Part shown: positions 36,267 through 46,095 of the stretch, piece after piece
How positions within the stretch are numbered: position 1 is the first letter of the stretch
Layout: every line of letters starts with the position of its first letter
The notes under the pieces: model-generated
Told to the model about the DNA's origin: nothing
What the model saw: only the letters and a program-made list of their open reading frames with translations
Database searches by the model: none
Source of the DNA: Sellimonas caecigallum
GTDB taxonomy: Bacteria; Bacillota; Clostridia; Lachnospirales; Lachnospiraceae
Direction of reading: 5' to 3'
DNA: 64,000 nt
NCBI RefSeq assembly: GCF_045038405.1
Contig: NZ_CP173660.1
Span: 186,001 to 250,000, forward strand
Program-made: the position numbers and the translations under genes

Positions 36267-37325
36267 TCATACAGTTATATCATCTTCAAAAAACGCAACA
36301 TCTGTCGGAAAGATAAAACTTTCTCCCATTTTTTTGATCAGAATGATCCGCAGACGGTCGTTAAGATTTTTCTTGTCCAGCATCATCGCAGCTTTCAACT
36401 CTTTCATCTTTACCCCGGCGCTGATCGGAAGATCATAGGACTCCAGCACTTTTCTGAGCTCTTCTGCCGTCCCCTCCTCTGTCATTCCCTTCTTCTCCGA
36501 AATCTTCGTGATCTGATACATCCCAACTGCCACTGCCTCTCCGTGACTTTCTCTTTCATAGGCAAATTTCTGTTCCACAGCGTGTCCCAATGTATGTCCG
36601 AAATTCAAAAGCATCCTTTCCCCGGTGTCATATTGATCCTCCTCAACTATCTGTCGTTTGATATCCACACAACGGGCTATCACTCCCGTAAGCTCCTCTC
36701 CAAGCCCTTCAAACGACCTTGCCTTTTTCAGTATATCGAAGAGTCCTCTGTCTTTTATGCAGCCGTACTTGATGACTTCCCCCATCCCATCGTTGATATA
36801 ACGTTTCGGAAGTGTCGAAAGGACGTCTGGATCGATGAGAACGAGCTTCGGCTGATAGAAAGCCCCTACGAGGTTTTTTCCTTCTTTCAGATCAACCGCC
36901 ACCTTCCCTCCGACGGAAGAATCCACCTGAGCCAAAAGAGATGTAGGAATCTGTATGAAGGGAATCCCTCGCAGATAGGTCGCAGCTGCGAATCCAGCCA
37001 TATCTCCTACCACTCCCCCTCCGAGCGCTACGATGAGATCGCTCCTGGAAAGTTTTGCCTGCAGAAGCTTTCCATAGATCTCCGGCAGGATCGCCATACT
37101 CTTTGATGCTTCTCCATGAGGGACAACCGCTTCGTAACATTCCCACTTTGTCTGAAGTTGCTCTTTCAGAACTTCTCCGTAATATCCATACACACGATCG
37201 TCTGAAATGATCATGATCTTCTTCCCGTGGAATACTTCTGCGATCAGATCCGCAGCCCTTCTCAAAACGCCTCTCTCAATAAAAATCTCATAACTCTTCT
37301 CCCCCAGATTTACATTCAATTTCAT
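36267..37325 (-). CDS. aroB: 3-dehydroquinate synthase
   Basis: 352 residues, second step of the shikimate pathway. The NAD-binding GGGVVGDMAGFAAATYLRGI segment lies near residue 95; the zinc ligands fall in MGEVIKYGCI and LLNFGHTLGHAVE. The start ATG 37325 (MKLNVNLGEKSYEI) fits the family; an in-frame GTG at 37367 also exists and would overlap aroF. It is the second gene behind the aroF T-box. Confidence 0.94.
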   Translation of the reverse strand: MKLNVNLGEKSYEIFIERGVLRRAADLIAEVFHGKKIMIISDDRVYGYYGEVLKEQLQTKWECYEAVVPHGEASKSMAILPEIYGKLLQAKLSRSDLIVALGGGVVGDMAGFAAATYLRGIPFIQIPTSLLAQVDSSVGGKVAVDLKEGKNLVGAFYQPKLVLIDPDVLSTLPKRYINDGMGEVIKYGCIKDRGLFDILKKARSFEGLGEELTGVIARCVDIKRQIVEEDQYDTGERMLLNFGHTLGHAVEQKFAYERESHGEAVAVGMYQITKISEKKGMTEEGTAEELRKVLESYDLPISAGVKMKELKAAMMLDKKNLNDRLRIILIKKMGESFIFPTDVAFFEDDITV

Positions 37326-37360
37326 GTCCCTTCCCGCCTTTACTTCTTTCCTTGGAATAT

Positions 37361-38374
37361 TTACCACTCTTTTCCTACTGCCGCTGCAATCTTAGAAAGC
37401 TGCTTTAAAAGGTCTGCATATTTTGTCGGTTTTAAAGATTGTCCGCCATCACACAGTGCCAGCTCCGGATTATTGTGAACTTCGATCATCAAACCGTCCG
37501 CTCCTGCTGCCACAGCTGCTTTTGCCATGGAATCCACAAGCCACCATTTTCCTCCTGCATGACTTGGATCGATGATGACCGGAAGATGTGTCATTCTTCT
37601 CAAAACCGGGATCGCCTGAAGATCCAACGTGTTTCTTGTATATGTTTCGAATGTACGGACCCCTCGTTCGCAGAGAATGACATTCTCATTTCCCGAAGCC
37701 ATGATGTACTCGGCTGACATAACCCATTCTTCGTATGTGGCATTCAGTCCCCTCTTAAGGAGGATTGGTCTTTTTGTCTGTCCAAGCTGTTTCAGAAGAT
37801 CAAAATTCTGCATATTTCTTGCACCAATTTGGATAAGATCCACTTTTTCATCAAAAATTTCAAGATATTCCGCCGACATCAGTTCCGTCACAATCGGAAG
37901 TCCTGTTTCTTCCTTTGCTTTACACAAAAGATCCAGTCCTTCCAAGCCCAGTCCCTGGAAAGAGTACGGGCTCGTACGCGGTTTGAATGCGCCTCCGCGA
38001 AGGAGATTTGCTCCTGCTGCCTTTACAGCCCGCGCCACTTCGATCACTTGCTCTTCCGTCTCAACAGAACACGGACCGGCAATCATTGCCATATGTCCGC
38101 CGCCCACTTTCACTCCTGACACATCCACTGTCGAGTCTTCCGGGTGGAACGCTCTGTTTGCCAGCTTATATGGTTCCTGGACATGCATGACCTTATCTAC
38201 ACTCCTGTCCACTTCAAACAATCTCGGGTCGATACGCACCGTGTCCCCGATACACCCGATGATCGTCATCTCTTCTCCCCTTACAACATGGGCTTCGAGA
38301 CCTTTCCCTTCTACCATCTTTACTACCCGGTTCAGGTCCTCTTCTGCGGTTCTTGGCTTCAATACAATAATCAT
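37361..38374 (-). CDS. aroF: 3-deoxy-7-phosphoheptulonate synthase (DAHP synthase)
   Basis: 337 residues, first step of aromatic amino acid synthesis. An N-terminal ferredoxin-like regulatory domain (about 1-70, MIIVLKPRTAEEDLNRVVKMVE) precedes the barrel of the AroA-beta type, with IAGPCSVE, GGAFKPRTSPYSFQG and DPSHAGGKW. AGGAGG lies 9 bases before ATG 38374; the frame from 38416 has no such site. Expression is controlled by the T-box in the leader, with a phenylalanine specifier. Confidence 0.95.
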   Translation of the reverse strand: MIIVLKPRTAEEDLNRVVKMVEGKGLEAHVVRGEEMTIIGCIGDTVRIDPRLFEVDRSVDKVMHVQEPYKLANRAFHPEDSTVDVSGVKVGGGHMAMIAGPCSVETEEQVIEVARAVKAAGANLLRGGAFKPRTSPYSFQGLGLEGLDLLCKAKEETGLPIVTELMSAEYLEIFDEKVDLIQIGARNMQNFDLLKQLGQTKRPILLKRGLNATYEEWVMSAEYIMASGNENVILCERGVRTFETYTRNTLDLQAIPVLRRMTHLPVIIDPSHAGGKWWLVDSMAKAAVAAGADGLMIEVHNNPELALCDGGQSLKPTKYADLLKQLSKIAAAVGKEW

Positions 38375-38446
38375 GATCTGTTCCTCCTGCTCTTTCTCCT
38401 GCATCGAAAATATCAAAACGGAATTTAAAAGGACTTTCCTGTGGAA

Positions 38447-38738
38447 TAAAAAAGTCCTCTGGAAAACTCCAGAGGACGATCAATACCGTGGTTCCACCTC
38501 AATTCACAGCCATCTCTCAATGACTGCCTCAACAGGTACTCTCACAAAAAGATATACCTTTGCAGATAACGGCTGCTGCCGGAAATGCCTACTAGCCTGC
38601 GCATTCAGCACTCTACTCCAAGACGAATTCAGCAACACTTCTCGTATCCCATTCCACCAATCCGGGACTCTCTGTGACTTTCCATGATGCCTACTACTTC
38701 TTTTCACTGTATTTTCAAAGCAGATTCATTTTTAAGTT
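38447..38738 (-). promoter_or_regulatory. T-box riboswitch leader of aroF-aroB, phenylalanine specifier
   Basis: The minus strand contains the T-box AGGTGGAACCACGG (38486-38499), followed by a terminator hairpin: GTCCTCTGGA pairs with TCCAGAGGAC and is followed by TTTTTTA (38447-38477). Stem I features are visible: AGAGAG and GATTGGTGGAA in the distal part, and AGTAG opposite GAA-TTC in the specifier loop, closed by GCA/TGC. The specifier is most likely TTC (38625-38627), so uncharged tRNA-Phe would allow transcription. A second GAA further on is followed by TGC, but it lies outside the predicted stem I. Confidence 0.9.
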
Positions 38739-38744
38739 GTTTTT

Positions 38745-38773
38745 ATCTTACTTCACGACAATCTGTTTGTCAA
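38745..38773 (-). promoter_or_regulatory. Promoter of the aroF T-box leader
   Basis: Minus-strand TTGACA (38768-38773, consensus), 17 bases, TAAGAT (38745-38750). It sits just past the stop of the deacetylase gene. Confidence 0.85.
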
Positions 38774-38781
38774 CACTTTTT

Positions 38782-40269
38782 CTATCTATAGAATTGAAAA
38801 TATTTTCCGCCATTTTGCATCGTTTCTCCTCTCGCCTGTGCAAGTTCTGATACCGTAACAAGCTGGAACCCCCGTCTCTGAAGCTCCGGTATGAGTCTGA
38901 GCGCCGCGTCGATGCTGGAAGAATGGATGTCGTGCATCAGTATGATATCCCCGTCTTTTACTTTAGAGAGAACAGCGTCCACTGTCTGCTGCATATCTTT
39001 TGTCTTCCAATCCTGCGTATCAATGGACCACATGATCATCGGCATTCCGACGTTTTCTTTGACAATGTCATTGACTGCTCCGTATGGTGGTCTCAGCAGA
39101 GTCGGCGGCTGCCCGCTCGCGTATCTTACTGCCTCATTCGTATCTTTGATCTGCATTTTTACATGCTGTTCATCCAGGTTTGTCAGTTTTGCATGATCAT
39201 AAGAGTGATTGCCAAGTTCGCAGTTTATTTCCGTCATCTTTTTGACAAACTGAGAATATTTTTTCGCGTTCTTACCGAGCATAAAAAAGGTCGCTCTGGC
39301 GTTATGCTTTTCCAACTGTTCCAGCAGTTCTCCCGTCCTTGGTCCCGGCCCATCATCAAATGTAAGGGCGATCATCGGCTTATCCGGATCTGCTCCGCCG
39401 GAAACCGACTTCAGTTTTCCGTCATCTGCAAAGATACACTCCTGCACTCCGACCTTTTTCTTTCCGGTCAGCATTTTACCATCCGGATCAAAGTAATACC
39501 GATCCTCGCCGATGGTCTGCCAGCCTACGGCGGCACTGCCGTCATCTTTTAAGTAATATACTGCCTTTTTCGATTTGTGCCATCCGATCTTCATGCTGCC
39601 GTCTTTTTCAAAATAATATCGTGCTCCGCCGATAGTCTGCCAGCCTTTGGCCAGCTTGCCTTTCCTGTCAAAATAAAAGGTCTCTCCCTTAGACTTGATA
39701 AATTCATTTGCTGCATAAGTGCCGTCATTCTTTTTGAAGCGATCCTTGTCCCAGCTCCCGTAACTGTTTTTTACAGTTACCTCTCCGGTTTTTAATTCCA
39801 GCTTTACTTTTCCAAGCCATTCACTCTCCAGGGAATTCCTGAGATCACTGGAAAGCCGGATCTTGACCGGGAATGTCCCCTCCACCGTGCCGTCTGCACT
39901 GCACTCGATCTCGTACCCGTCTCCCCGATTCAGATCGTCTGCCAAATCCTGCACTGTATACTCTGCTTCCTTGCTCAGAAGCTTCGTTTTCTCTGTTTCT
40001 TTCACATGATCAGCAAACTTGGCCTTTGCCTTCAGTTCCGGGATCTGCCCATCCTGCATAATTTCTACAGAATCCGCGGTCAGACAAATGACTGTCTCAT
40101 CTTTTCCTTCCGGCATGGACGGACCTCCGATCAGAATCATGACCAGCATACAAAGCAGCATACAGGCCGCTCCTGCAACTATCAGTCTCAAATTCTGCCG
40201 TTTTCTTTTTCTCCCCTTCACGGCATTCTTTTCCGGTTTTATCCGGAAGTCATGTCTTCTTTTTTTCAT
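38782..40269 (-). CDS. Polysaccharide deacetylase with choline-binding-type repeats
   Basis: 495 residues. A basic N-terminus and one membrane segment (about 27-50) anchor it outside the cell. From about 165 to 285 there are four to five cell-wall-binding repeats of the choline-binding type (GWQTIGGARYYFEKDGSMKI, GWHKSKKAVYYLKDDGSA, GWQTIGEDRYYFDPDGKM). The NodB domain covers 295-490 with TFDDGP near 303, GNHSYDHA, RPPYGAVN and ILMHDIH, all catalytic motifs present. It should deacetylate peptidoglycan or another surface glycan. No obvious terminator follows before the aroF promoter. ATG 40269 was preferred over the in-frame GTG at 40284. Confidence 0.9.
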   Translation of the reverse strand: MKKRRHDFRIKPEKNAVKGRKRKRQNLRLIVAGAACMLLCMLVMILIGGPSMPEGKDETVICLTADSVEIMQDGQIPELKAKAKFADHVKETEKTKLLSKEAEYTVQDLADDLNRGDGYEIECSADGTVEGTFPVKIRLSSDLRNSLESEWLGKVKLELKTGEVTVKNSYGSWDKDRFKKNDGTYAANEFIKSKGETFYFDRKGKLAKGWQTIGGARYYFEKDGSMKIGWHKSKKAVYYLKDDGSAAVGWQTIGEDRYYFDPDGKMLTGKKKVGVQECIFADDGKLKSVSGGADPDKPMIALTFDDGPGPRTGELLEQLEKHNARATFFMLGKNAKKYSQFVKKMTEINCELGNHSYDHAKLTNLDEQHVKMQIKDTNEAVRYASGQPPTLLRPPYGAVNDIVKENVGMPMIMWSIDTQDWKTKDMQQTVDAVLSKVKDGDIILMHDIHSSSIDAALRLIPELQRRGFQLVTVSELAQARGETMQNGGKYFQFYR

Positions 40270-40284
40270 TCGTATACACCCCAC

Positions 40285-40330
40285 AAAAAAAGTACGATAT
40301 TTCTACACGTAGAAGTATATCGTACTTTTT
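40285..40330 (-). terminator. Terminator of the leuB-serA run
   Basis: AAAAAGTACGATAT and ATATCGTACTTTTT form a long stem; CTTCTACGTGTAGAA makes the inner part. T-runs lie on both sides. It is 31 bases past the serA stop on the minus strand. Confidence 0.85.
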
Positions 40331-40360
40331 CTTCGGAAACAAGAAACTTTTCCTCTGACA

Positions 40361-41524
40361 TCATGAGATGATCCGAACTTTCAGGACATCCCGTATCTTT
40401 TCGATGTCCTTTTCCACTCCTTCCAGATTTTCTGCATCCACGTCAATCATTGTGTATGCGTATTTCCCCCGGCTTTTATTTGTCAGATCGGCAATATTAA
40501 GGTCTCTTCCCGCGAGAATTGCGGTAAACTGTCCAATCATGTTTGGAACATTGTGATGCAGGATCGTGATCCTGGCATTGCTGCCCCGCTTTCCCATATC
40601 ACAGTCCGGATAATTAACCGAATTTCGGATATTGCCATTTTCAAGGTATTCCCGGATTTCTTTTACAGCCATTTTGGCACAGTTTTCTTCCGACTCTTCC
40701 GTGGACGCCCCCAGATGAGGAATAACGATAACCCCATCTTTTCCCGCAGTCTGCGGGTTTGGAAAATCTGTCACATATTTTTTCAGTTTTCCGTTTTCCA
40801 ATGCATCCATGACATCCTGTTCATCGACAAGAATGTCCCGTGCAAAATTTAAAAGGACAGCGCCGTCTTTCATCTTTTGAACGGCGTCCTTCCCGATCAT
40901 TCCTTTTGTATTTTCCGAAGCCGGTACATGTACTGTGATGTAATCGCACTGGCTGTATATTTCATTCACATCTTTCACATGTCGGATATGCCGCGACAAA
41001 CTCCATGCCGAATCAACAGACAAATACGGATCGTACCCGTACACTTCCATTCCGAGATGAAGAGCTGCATTGGCCACCAGCGCACCGATGGCACCAAGAC
41101 CGATCACTCCAAGTCTCTTTCCCTCGATCTCACAGCCCGCAAACTCTTTTTTCTGCTTTTCCGCCCTTTTTGCCACATCTGTTTCCCCGGCGTGAGCCTT
41201 GACCCATTCAATTCCGCCCATAATGTCCCTTGAAGCCAGAAGCATCCCTGCAATGACAAGTTCCTTTACCCCGTTTGCATTGGCTCCGGGCGTATTAAAC
41301 ACAACGATCCCCCGTTCCGCACAAGCTTCCAGCGGGATATTATTGACGCCCGCTCCCGCTCTGGCGACAGCCTTCAGGCACAGAGGAAATTCCATCTCAT
41401 GCATAGACGCGCTTCTCACGAGGACAGCATCCGCGTACTCCATTGTCTCTTGTGCTTCATATGTTTCCGGAAAGATGTCCAGTCCGCTTTTTGAAATGGC
41501 ATTCAAGCAATGATACTTATACAT
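40361..41524 (-). CDS. serA: D-3-phosphoglycerate dehydrogenase, clostridial type
   Basis: 387 residues, first step of serine synthesis. The Rossmann motif LGVIGLGAIGALVANAA lies at about 138-154; the arginine of NFARDILVDE and the histidine of PHLGAST are present. The usual D-V-F-x-x-E-P strand is VTDFPNPQTAGK here, so the usual catalytic glutamate is not visible. The same pattern appears, as I recall, across this clostridial subgroup. An ACT domain (310-387) ends the protein, predicting serine feedback. It overlaps serC by 8 bases. Confidence 0.9.
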   Translation of the reverse strand: MYKYHCLNAISKSGLDIFPETYEAQETMEYADAVLVRSASMHEMEFPLCLKAVARAGAGVNNIPLEACAERGIVVFNTPGANANGVKELVIAGMLLASRDIMGGIEWVKAHAGETDVAKRAEKQKKEFAGCEIEGKRLGVIGLGAIGALVANAALHLGMEVYGYDPYLSVDSAWSLSRHIRHVKDVNEIYSQCDYITVHVPASENTKGMIGKDAVQKMKDGAVLLNFARDILVDEQDVMDALENGKLKKYVTDFPNPQTAGKDGVIVIPHLGASTEESEENCAKMAVKEIREYLENGNIRNSVNYPDCDMGKRGSNARITILHHNVPNMIGQFTAILAGRDLNIADLTNKSRGKYAYTMIDVDAENLEGVEKDIEKIRDVLKVRIIS

Positions 41525-42605
41525 TCAGAATCTCCTTTTCATACTTTTTCATAAAGTCCACAAGTGTCTCCACACCTTCTCTTGGCATGGCATTGTATAT
41601 ACTTGCTCTCATTCCACCGACCGAACGATGTCCTTTCAGGTTGACAAGACCGGAGGCCTCGGCCTCCTGTATGAATCTGGCATCCAGATCTTTGTCCCCT
41701 GTCACGAACGGAACGTTCATGAGAGAGCGGTCTTTCTTCTTTACTGTCCCATGAAAAAGACTGCTGGAATCCAGGTAGTCATAGAGAATCTTTGCCTTCT
41801 CCTCATTGCGCTTTTTCATCTCTTCGAGTCCACCCAGATTCTTAAGCCAGCGGAATACTTTCCCGCAAATATAGATTCCATAAGCCGGCGGGGTATTGTA
41901 GAGAGAGCCCGCATCCGCGTGTGTTTTGTAGCGGAGCATCGTCGGTGTGCCTGGAAGGACTTCCTCTGTGATAAGGTCTTCCCTTATAATCACGATCGTC
42001 ACTCCTGCAGGACCAATATTTTTCTGCGCTCCTCCGTAGAGTATTCCATATTTCGTCACATCTACAGGTTCAGACAGGAAGCAGGAAGAAACATCTGCAA
42101 CGAGAGGTTTCCCCTTGGTATCCGGCAATGTCTTAAACTTTGTACCATAGATCGTATTGTTCTCACAGATATATACATAGTCCGCATCCTCCGAAATGGC
42201 GAGATTACTCAGATCGGGAATATAGGAGAATGTCTTGTCCTCGGAAGATGCCGCCACATTGGCTTTTCCATACTTCTGCGCCTCTTGCCAGGCTTTTTTT
42301 GCCCACTGTCCCGTAATGATATAGTCCGCCTTCTTGCGCCTCATAAGGTTCATCGGTATCATGGCAAACTGCGTGGATGCTCCGCCCTGCAAAAACAGGA
42401 CTTTGTAATTATCCGGAATGGCAAGCAGATCCCTGAGATCCTGCTCAGCCGTCTGTATGATTCCGGCGAATGTTTTCGAACGATGGCTCATTTCCATAAC
42501 AGACATTCCCGTCCCCCTGTAATCAAGCATCTCCGCCGCCGCTTCTTTTAAGACTTCTTCCGGCAATACGGCCGGACCAGCTGAAAAATTATATACTCTC
42601 TTCAT
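41517..42605 (-). CDS. serC: Phosphoserine aminotransferase
   Basis: 362 residues, PLP enzyme turning 3-phosphohydroxypyruvate into phosphoserine. MKRVYNFSAGPAVLPEEVLKEA, FLQGGASTQFAMIPMNL and the PLP lysine in YGGAQKNIGPAG near residue 197 are family signatures. AGGAGGG precedes ATG 42605; an upstream in-frame start at 42632 has no comparable site. With serA it makes the first two steps; no serB is in the window. Confidence 0.95.
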   Translation of the reverse strand: MKRVYNFSAGPAVLPEEVLKEAAAEMLDYRGTGMSVMEMSHRSKTFAGIIQTAEQDLRDLLAIPDNYKVLFLQGGASTQFAMIPMNLMRRKKADYIITGQWAKKAWQEAQKYGKANVAASSEDKTFSYIPDLSNLAISEDADYVYICENNTIYGTKFKTLPDTKGKPLVADVSSCFLSEPVDVTKYGILYGGAQKNIGPAGVTIVIIREDLITEEVLPGTPTMLRYKTHADAGSLYNTPPAYGIYICGKVFRWLKNLGGLEEMKKRNEEKAKILYDYLDSSSLFHGTVKKKDRSLMNVPFVTGDKDLDARFIQEAEASGLVNLKGHRSVGGMRASIYNAMPREGVETLVDFMKKYEKEILNV

Positions 42606-42664
42606 TTTCCCTCCTGAATATCCGCCAAACATTCCCCATTCGCCCGGCTTTTATTTGATTTATT

Positions 42665-44347
42665 CTATTGCATCTTTTTCTTAAGATCCTCTTCGTCAAA
42701 AACTTTGTCTATAGCATCCCCAGGTGCAACCATCGGCCACACTTTGTCGTCACAATCGATCTGGCAATCAATGACAACCGGCTCGCCCAGACTTCTTGCT
42801 TTCTGAAATGCATCTTGGAATTCTTCTTTTGTTTGAGCGCGGAATGCTTTTGCCCCCATCGCTTCCGCCAGCTTTACAAAATCGACTTTATCATTGAGCA
42901 CGGTTGCGGAATAACGCTGACCGTAAAACAGATTCTGCCACTGACGTACCATGCCAAGTACATGATTGTTGATCACAACCTGGATAATCGGAATCTGATG
43001 TCTCACTGCTGTGGCGATTTCATTCATATTCATACGGAAACATCCGTCCCCTGCAATATTGACTACACATTTGTCCGGGCGCCCCATCTTGGCTCCGAGA
43101 GACGCACCAAGACCATATCCCATTGTCCCAAGTCCGCCGGATGTAAGAAATGTACGCGGCTCTTTATATTTATAATACTGCGCCGCCCACATCTGGTGCT
43201 GACCGACTTCCGTGACAATAATAGCATCTCCTTCTGTCTGACGGTAAATCTCTTCCACAACAAACGGTCCTGTCAACACATCCGGATGGTATTTGAGCGG
43301 ATATTTTTCTTTGTACGCTTCAATCGTCCGAATCCATTCCGCGTGATTCTGCTGGCTGATCATGGCATTCAGCTTTTTCAGCACGATACTGAGATCTCCG
43401 GTCACTCCGTGCGTAATAACAACGTTTTTGTTCATTTCTGCAGGATCAACGTCGATCTGCAGGATTTTAGCGTTTGACGCAAACTTGGAAGCATTTCCAG
43501 TTACACGGTCACTGAAACGAGCTCCAAGAACAACAAGCAGATCGCATTCACTTACACCGTGGTTGGCTGTCTTTGTACCATGCATTCCGAGCATTCCGGT
43601 ATAATACGGATCCGTCCCCGGAAATGCCCCTTTTCCCATAAGAGAATCCGTAACCGGAGCATCTATCTTTTTGACGAATTCAAAAATTTCTTCGCTTGCG
43701 CCGGAAAGAACTGCTCCGCCTCCAATGAATATATAAGGTTTCTTTGCTTCCTGAATCATCGCTGCCGCAATTTTCAGGTCATTCTCGCACACATCCTCTT
43801 TTTTCTCAGGCGGCACGATCATCTTCGGCTCATATTCAGCCAGATTTGCCGTTACATCTTTCGGGATATCGATGAGAACCGGTCCTGGCCTTCCTCTTTT
43901 CGCAATGATAAATGCTCTCCGGATCGTTTTTGCCAGATCATTGACATCTTTTACGATATAATTGTGCTTTGTGATCGGCATCGTGATCCCTGCAATATCA
44001 ATTTCCTGAAAACTGTCTTTTCCGAGCAGCGATACACCCACGTTGCACGTAATGGCAACCACTGGGATAGAGTCCATATATGCCGTGGCAATCCCCGTCA
44101 CAAGGTTTGTTGCTCCGGGACCGCTTGTAGCAAAACAGACCCCCACTTTTCCGGTTGCTCTCGCATATCCGTCCGCAGCATGGGCTGCCCCCTGCTCATG
44201 GGATGTTAGAATATGTGTGATCTCATTTTTATGTTTATACAACGCATCATATACATTCAGGATCGCTCCGCCCGGATATCCAAAAACGGTATCCACGCCC
44301 TGCTCTTTTAAACATTCGATTACAATTTCTGCTCCTGTAAGCTGCAT
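42665..44347 (-). CDS. ilvB: Acetolactate synthase large subunit
   Basis: 560 residues. ThDP enzyme of branched-chain synthesis. FGYPGGAILNVYDALY and the catalytic glutamate of LTSHEQGAAHAADGYAR lie in the N-terminal domain; GDGCFRMNMNEIATAVRHQIPI near residue 440 is the ThDP motif. No small (regulatory) subunit gene is next to it. Nothing here excludes ilvN elsewhere. Between ilvD and serC. Confidence 0.94.
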   Translation of the reverse strand: MQLTGAEIVIECLKEQGVDTVFGYPGGAILNVYDALYKHKNEITHILTSHEQGAAHAADGYARATGKVGVCFATSGPGATNLVTGIATAYMDSIPVVAITCNVGVSLLGKDSFQEIDIAGITMPITKHNYIVKDVNDLAKTIRRAFIIAKRGRPGPVLIDIPKDVTANLAEYEPKMIVPPEKKEDVCENDLKIAAAMIQEAKKPYIFIGGGAVLSGASEEIFEFVKKIDAPVTDSLMGKGAFPGTDPYYTGMLGMHGTKTANHGVSECDLLVVLGARFSDRVTGNASKFASNAKILQIDVDPAEMNKNVVITHGVTGDLSIVLKKLNAMISQQNHAEWIRTIEAYKEKYPLKYHPDVLTGPFVVEEIYRQTEGDAIIVTEVGQHQMWAAQYYKYKEPRTFLTSGGLGTMGYGLGASLGAKMGRPDKCVVNIAGDGCFRMNMNEIATAVRHQIPIIQVVINNHVLGMVRQWQNLFYGQRYSATVLNDKVDFVKLAEAMGAKAFRAQTKEEFQDAFQKARSLGEPVVIDCQIDCDDKVWPMVAPGDAIDKVFDEEDLKKKMQ

Positions 44348-44366
44348 ATGCTTTCTCCTTTACCGT

Positions 44367-46040
44367 TTATTTATATTCCGGGGACTGCAGAATTGCTCCC
44401 CTGTTGCCGCTGGTAACCATAGCTGCATAGCGGGCAAGATAACCTGTTGTTACCTTCGGAGGAACTGGTTTCCAGTTTGCTTTTCTCTGTTCCAGTTCTT
44501 CTTCCGGGACATCCAGTGTGATGGTAAGGCCAGGAATATCGATTTTGATGATATCCCCCTCTTCCACAAGCGCGATCGGGCCTCCCACTGCCGCTTCCGG
44601 GGATACATGTCCGATGGATGCCCCTCTGGACGCCCCTGAGAACCGTCCGTCTGTGATAAGCGCGACACTGGACCCAAGTCCCATGCCGGCAATGGCAGAG
44701 GTCGGATTCAGCATTTCCGGCATGCCTGGTCCGCCTTTCGGTCCTACATAACGGATCACTACCACATCGCCTGGGCGGATCTTTCCTCCTTTGATCGCCT
44801 CAATGGCATCTTCTTCGCATTCGAAGACTCTTGCCGGCCCCTCGTGTACCATCATCTCTTCCACTACAGCGGAACGCTTTACAACGCTTCCGTCCGGAGC
44901 AAGATTGCCTTTGAGAACCGCAAGGCCACCCGTTTCACTATATGGATGGTCGATCGGTCTTATGACTTCAGAATTTAAGTTTTCGCATCCAGCTATATTT
45001 TCTTTTACTGTCTTTCCTGTCACTGTCATACAGTCTGTGTGCAGAAGGCCTTTTTTGTCAAGCTCATTCATGACAGCATAGACGCCTCCCGCCTCGTTGA
45101 GATCCTCGATATATGTCGGTCCGGCCGGCGCCAGATGACAAAGATTCGGTGTCTTTTCACTGATTCCATTGGCAAAATCAATTTCGAAGTCCATGCCGAT
45201 CTCGTGTGCGATAGCCGGAAGATGGAGCATGCTGTTTGTGGAACACCCGAGTGCCATATCGACAGTCAGTGCATTTAAAATAGCCTCTTTCGTCATGATA
45301 TCTCTCGGACAGATATTCTTTCTCCAAAGCTCCATAACCTGCATTCCGGCATGCTTTGCCAGACGGATCCGTTCGGAGTAGACTGCCGGAATTGTTCCGT
45401 TTCCCCTAAGTCCCATACCGAGCACTTCTGTCAGACAGTTCATACTGTTGGCTGTATACATCCCGGAACAGGATCCGCATGTCGGACATGTCTTGCACTC
45501 AAATTCGTTTAATTCATTTTCGTCGATTTTTCCGGCAGCATAGGCACCGACTGCCTCGAACATACTGGAAAGACTTCTCTTTTCTCCTTTCACATGTCCT
45601 GCCAGCATCGGGCCGCCGCTCACAAAGATCGTCGGGACATTGATTCTTGCTGCTGCCATCAAAAGTCCCGGCACATTCTTATCACAGTTTGGAACCATGA
45701 CAAGGGCATCAAACTGATGTGCCATCGCCATCGCTTCCGTAGAGTCAGCGATAAGATCACGCGTTACGAGAGAATATTTCATCCCGATATGTCCCATCGC
45801 AATGCCGTCACACACAGCAATTGCTGGAAATACGATCGGCGTCCCGCCTGCCATTGCAACCCCCATTTTTACTGCTTCTACGATTTTGTCAAGATTCATA
45901 TGCCCCGGAACGATCTCATTGTAAGAGCTTACAATCCCCACAAGTGGTTTTTCCATCTCTTCTTTTGTGAGACCAAGCGCATTCATCAGAGATCGGTGCG
46001 GTGCCTGCTGCGTCCCTTTTGTTACTGTATCACTTCTCAT
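44367..46040 (-). CDS. ilvD: Dihydroxy-acid dehydratase
   Basis: 557 residues, Fe-S enzyme of valine, isoleucine and pantothenate synthesis. Cluster cysteines appear in VPNCDKNVPGLLMAA and CKTCPTCGSCSGMYTANSMNCLTE, and GRFSGASRGASIGHVSPEAA is the C-terminal signature. Normal length. It lies between leuB and ilvB. Confidence 0.96.
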   Translation of the reverse strand: MRSDTVTKGTQQAPHRSLMNALGLTKEEMEKPLVGIVSSYNEIVPGHMNLDKIVEAVKMGVAMAGGTPIVFPAIAVCDGIAMGHIGMKYSLVTRDLIADSTEAMAMAHQFDALVMVPNCDKNVPGLLMAAARINVPTIFVSGGPMLAGHVKGEKRSLSSMFEAVGAYAAGKIDENELNEFECKTCPTCGSCSGMYTANSMNCLTEVLGMGLRGNGTIPAVYSERIRLAKHAGMQVMELWRKNICPRDIMTKEAILNALTVDMALGCSTNSMLHLPAIAHEIGMDFEIDFANGISEKTPNLCHLAPAGPTYIEDLNEAGGVYAVMNELDKKGLLHTDCMTVTGKTVKENIAGCENLNSEVIRPIDHPYSETGGLAVLKGNLAPDGSVVKRSAVVEEMMVHEGPARVFECEEDAIEAIKGGKIRPGDVVVIRYVGPKGGPGMPEMLNPTSAIAGMGLGSSVALITDGRFSGASRGASIGHVSPEAAVGGPIALVEEGDIIKIDIPGLTITLDVPEEELEQRKANWKPVPPKVTTGYLARYAAMVTSGNRGAILQSPEYK

Positions 46041-46095
46041 TAATTCTTCCTCCTAGCTGCTTTTTTTCTCTATATGCCTCTTTTTCCGCCTTATT

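Noticed and set aside
38587..38612. A second GAA-plus-codon (TGC) as the T-box specifier
   Set aside because: It lies outside the predicted stem I; only the GAA-TTC copy sits opposite the AGTAG side.
37629..38687. A 352-residue plus-strand frame over aroF and its leader
   Set aside because: It runs through the T-box RNA and aroF on the wrong strand.
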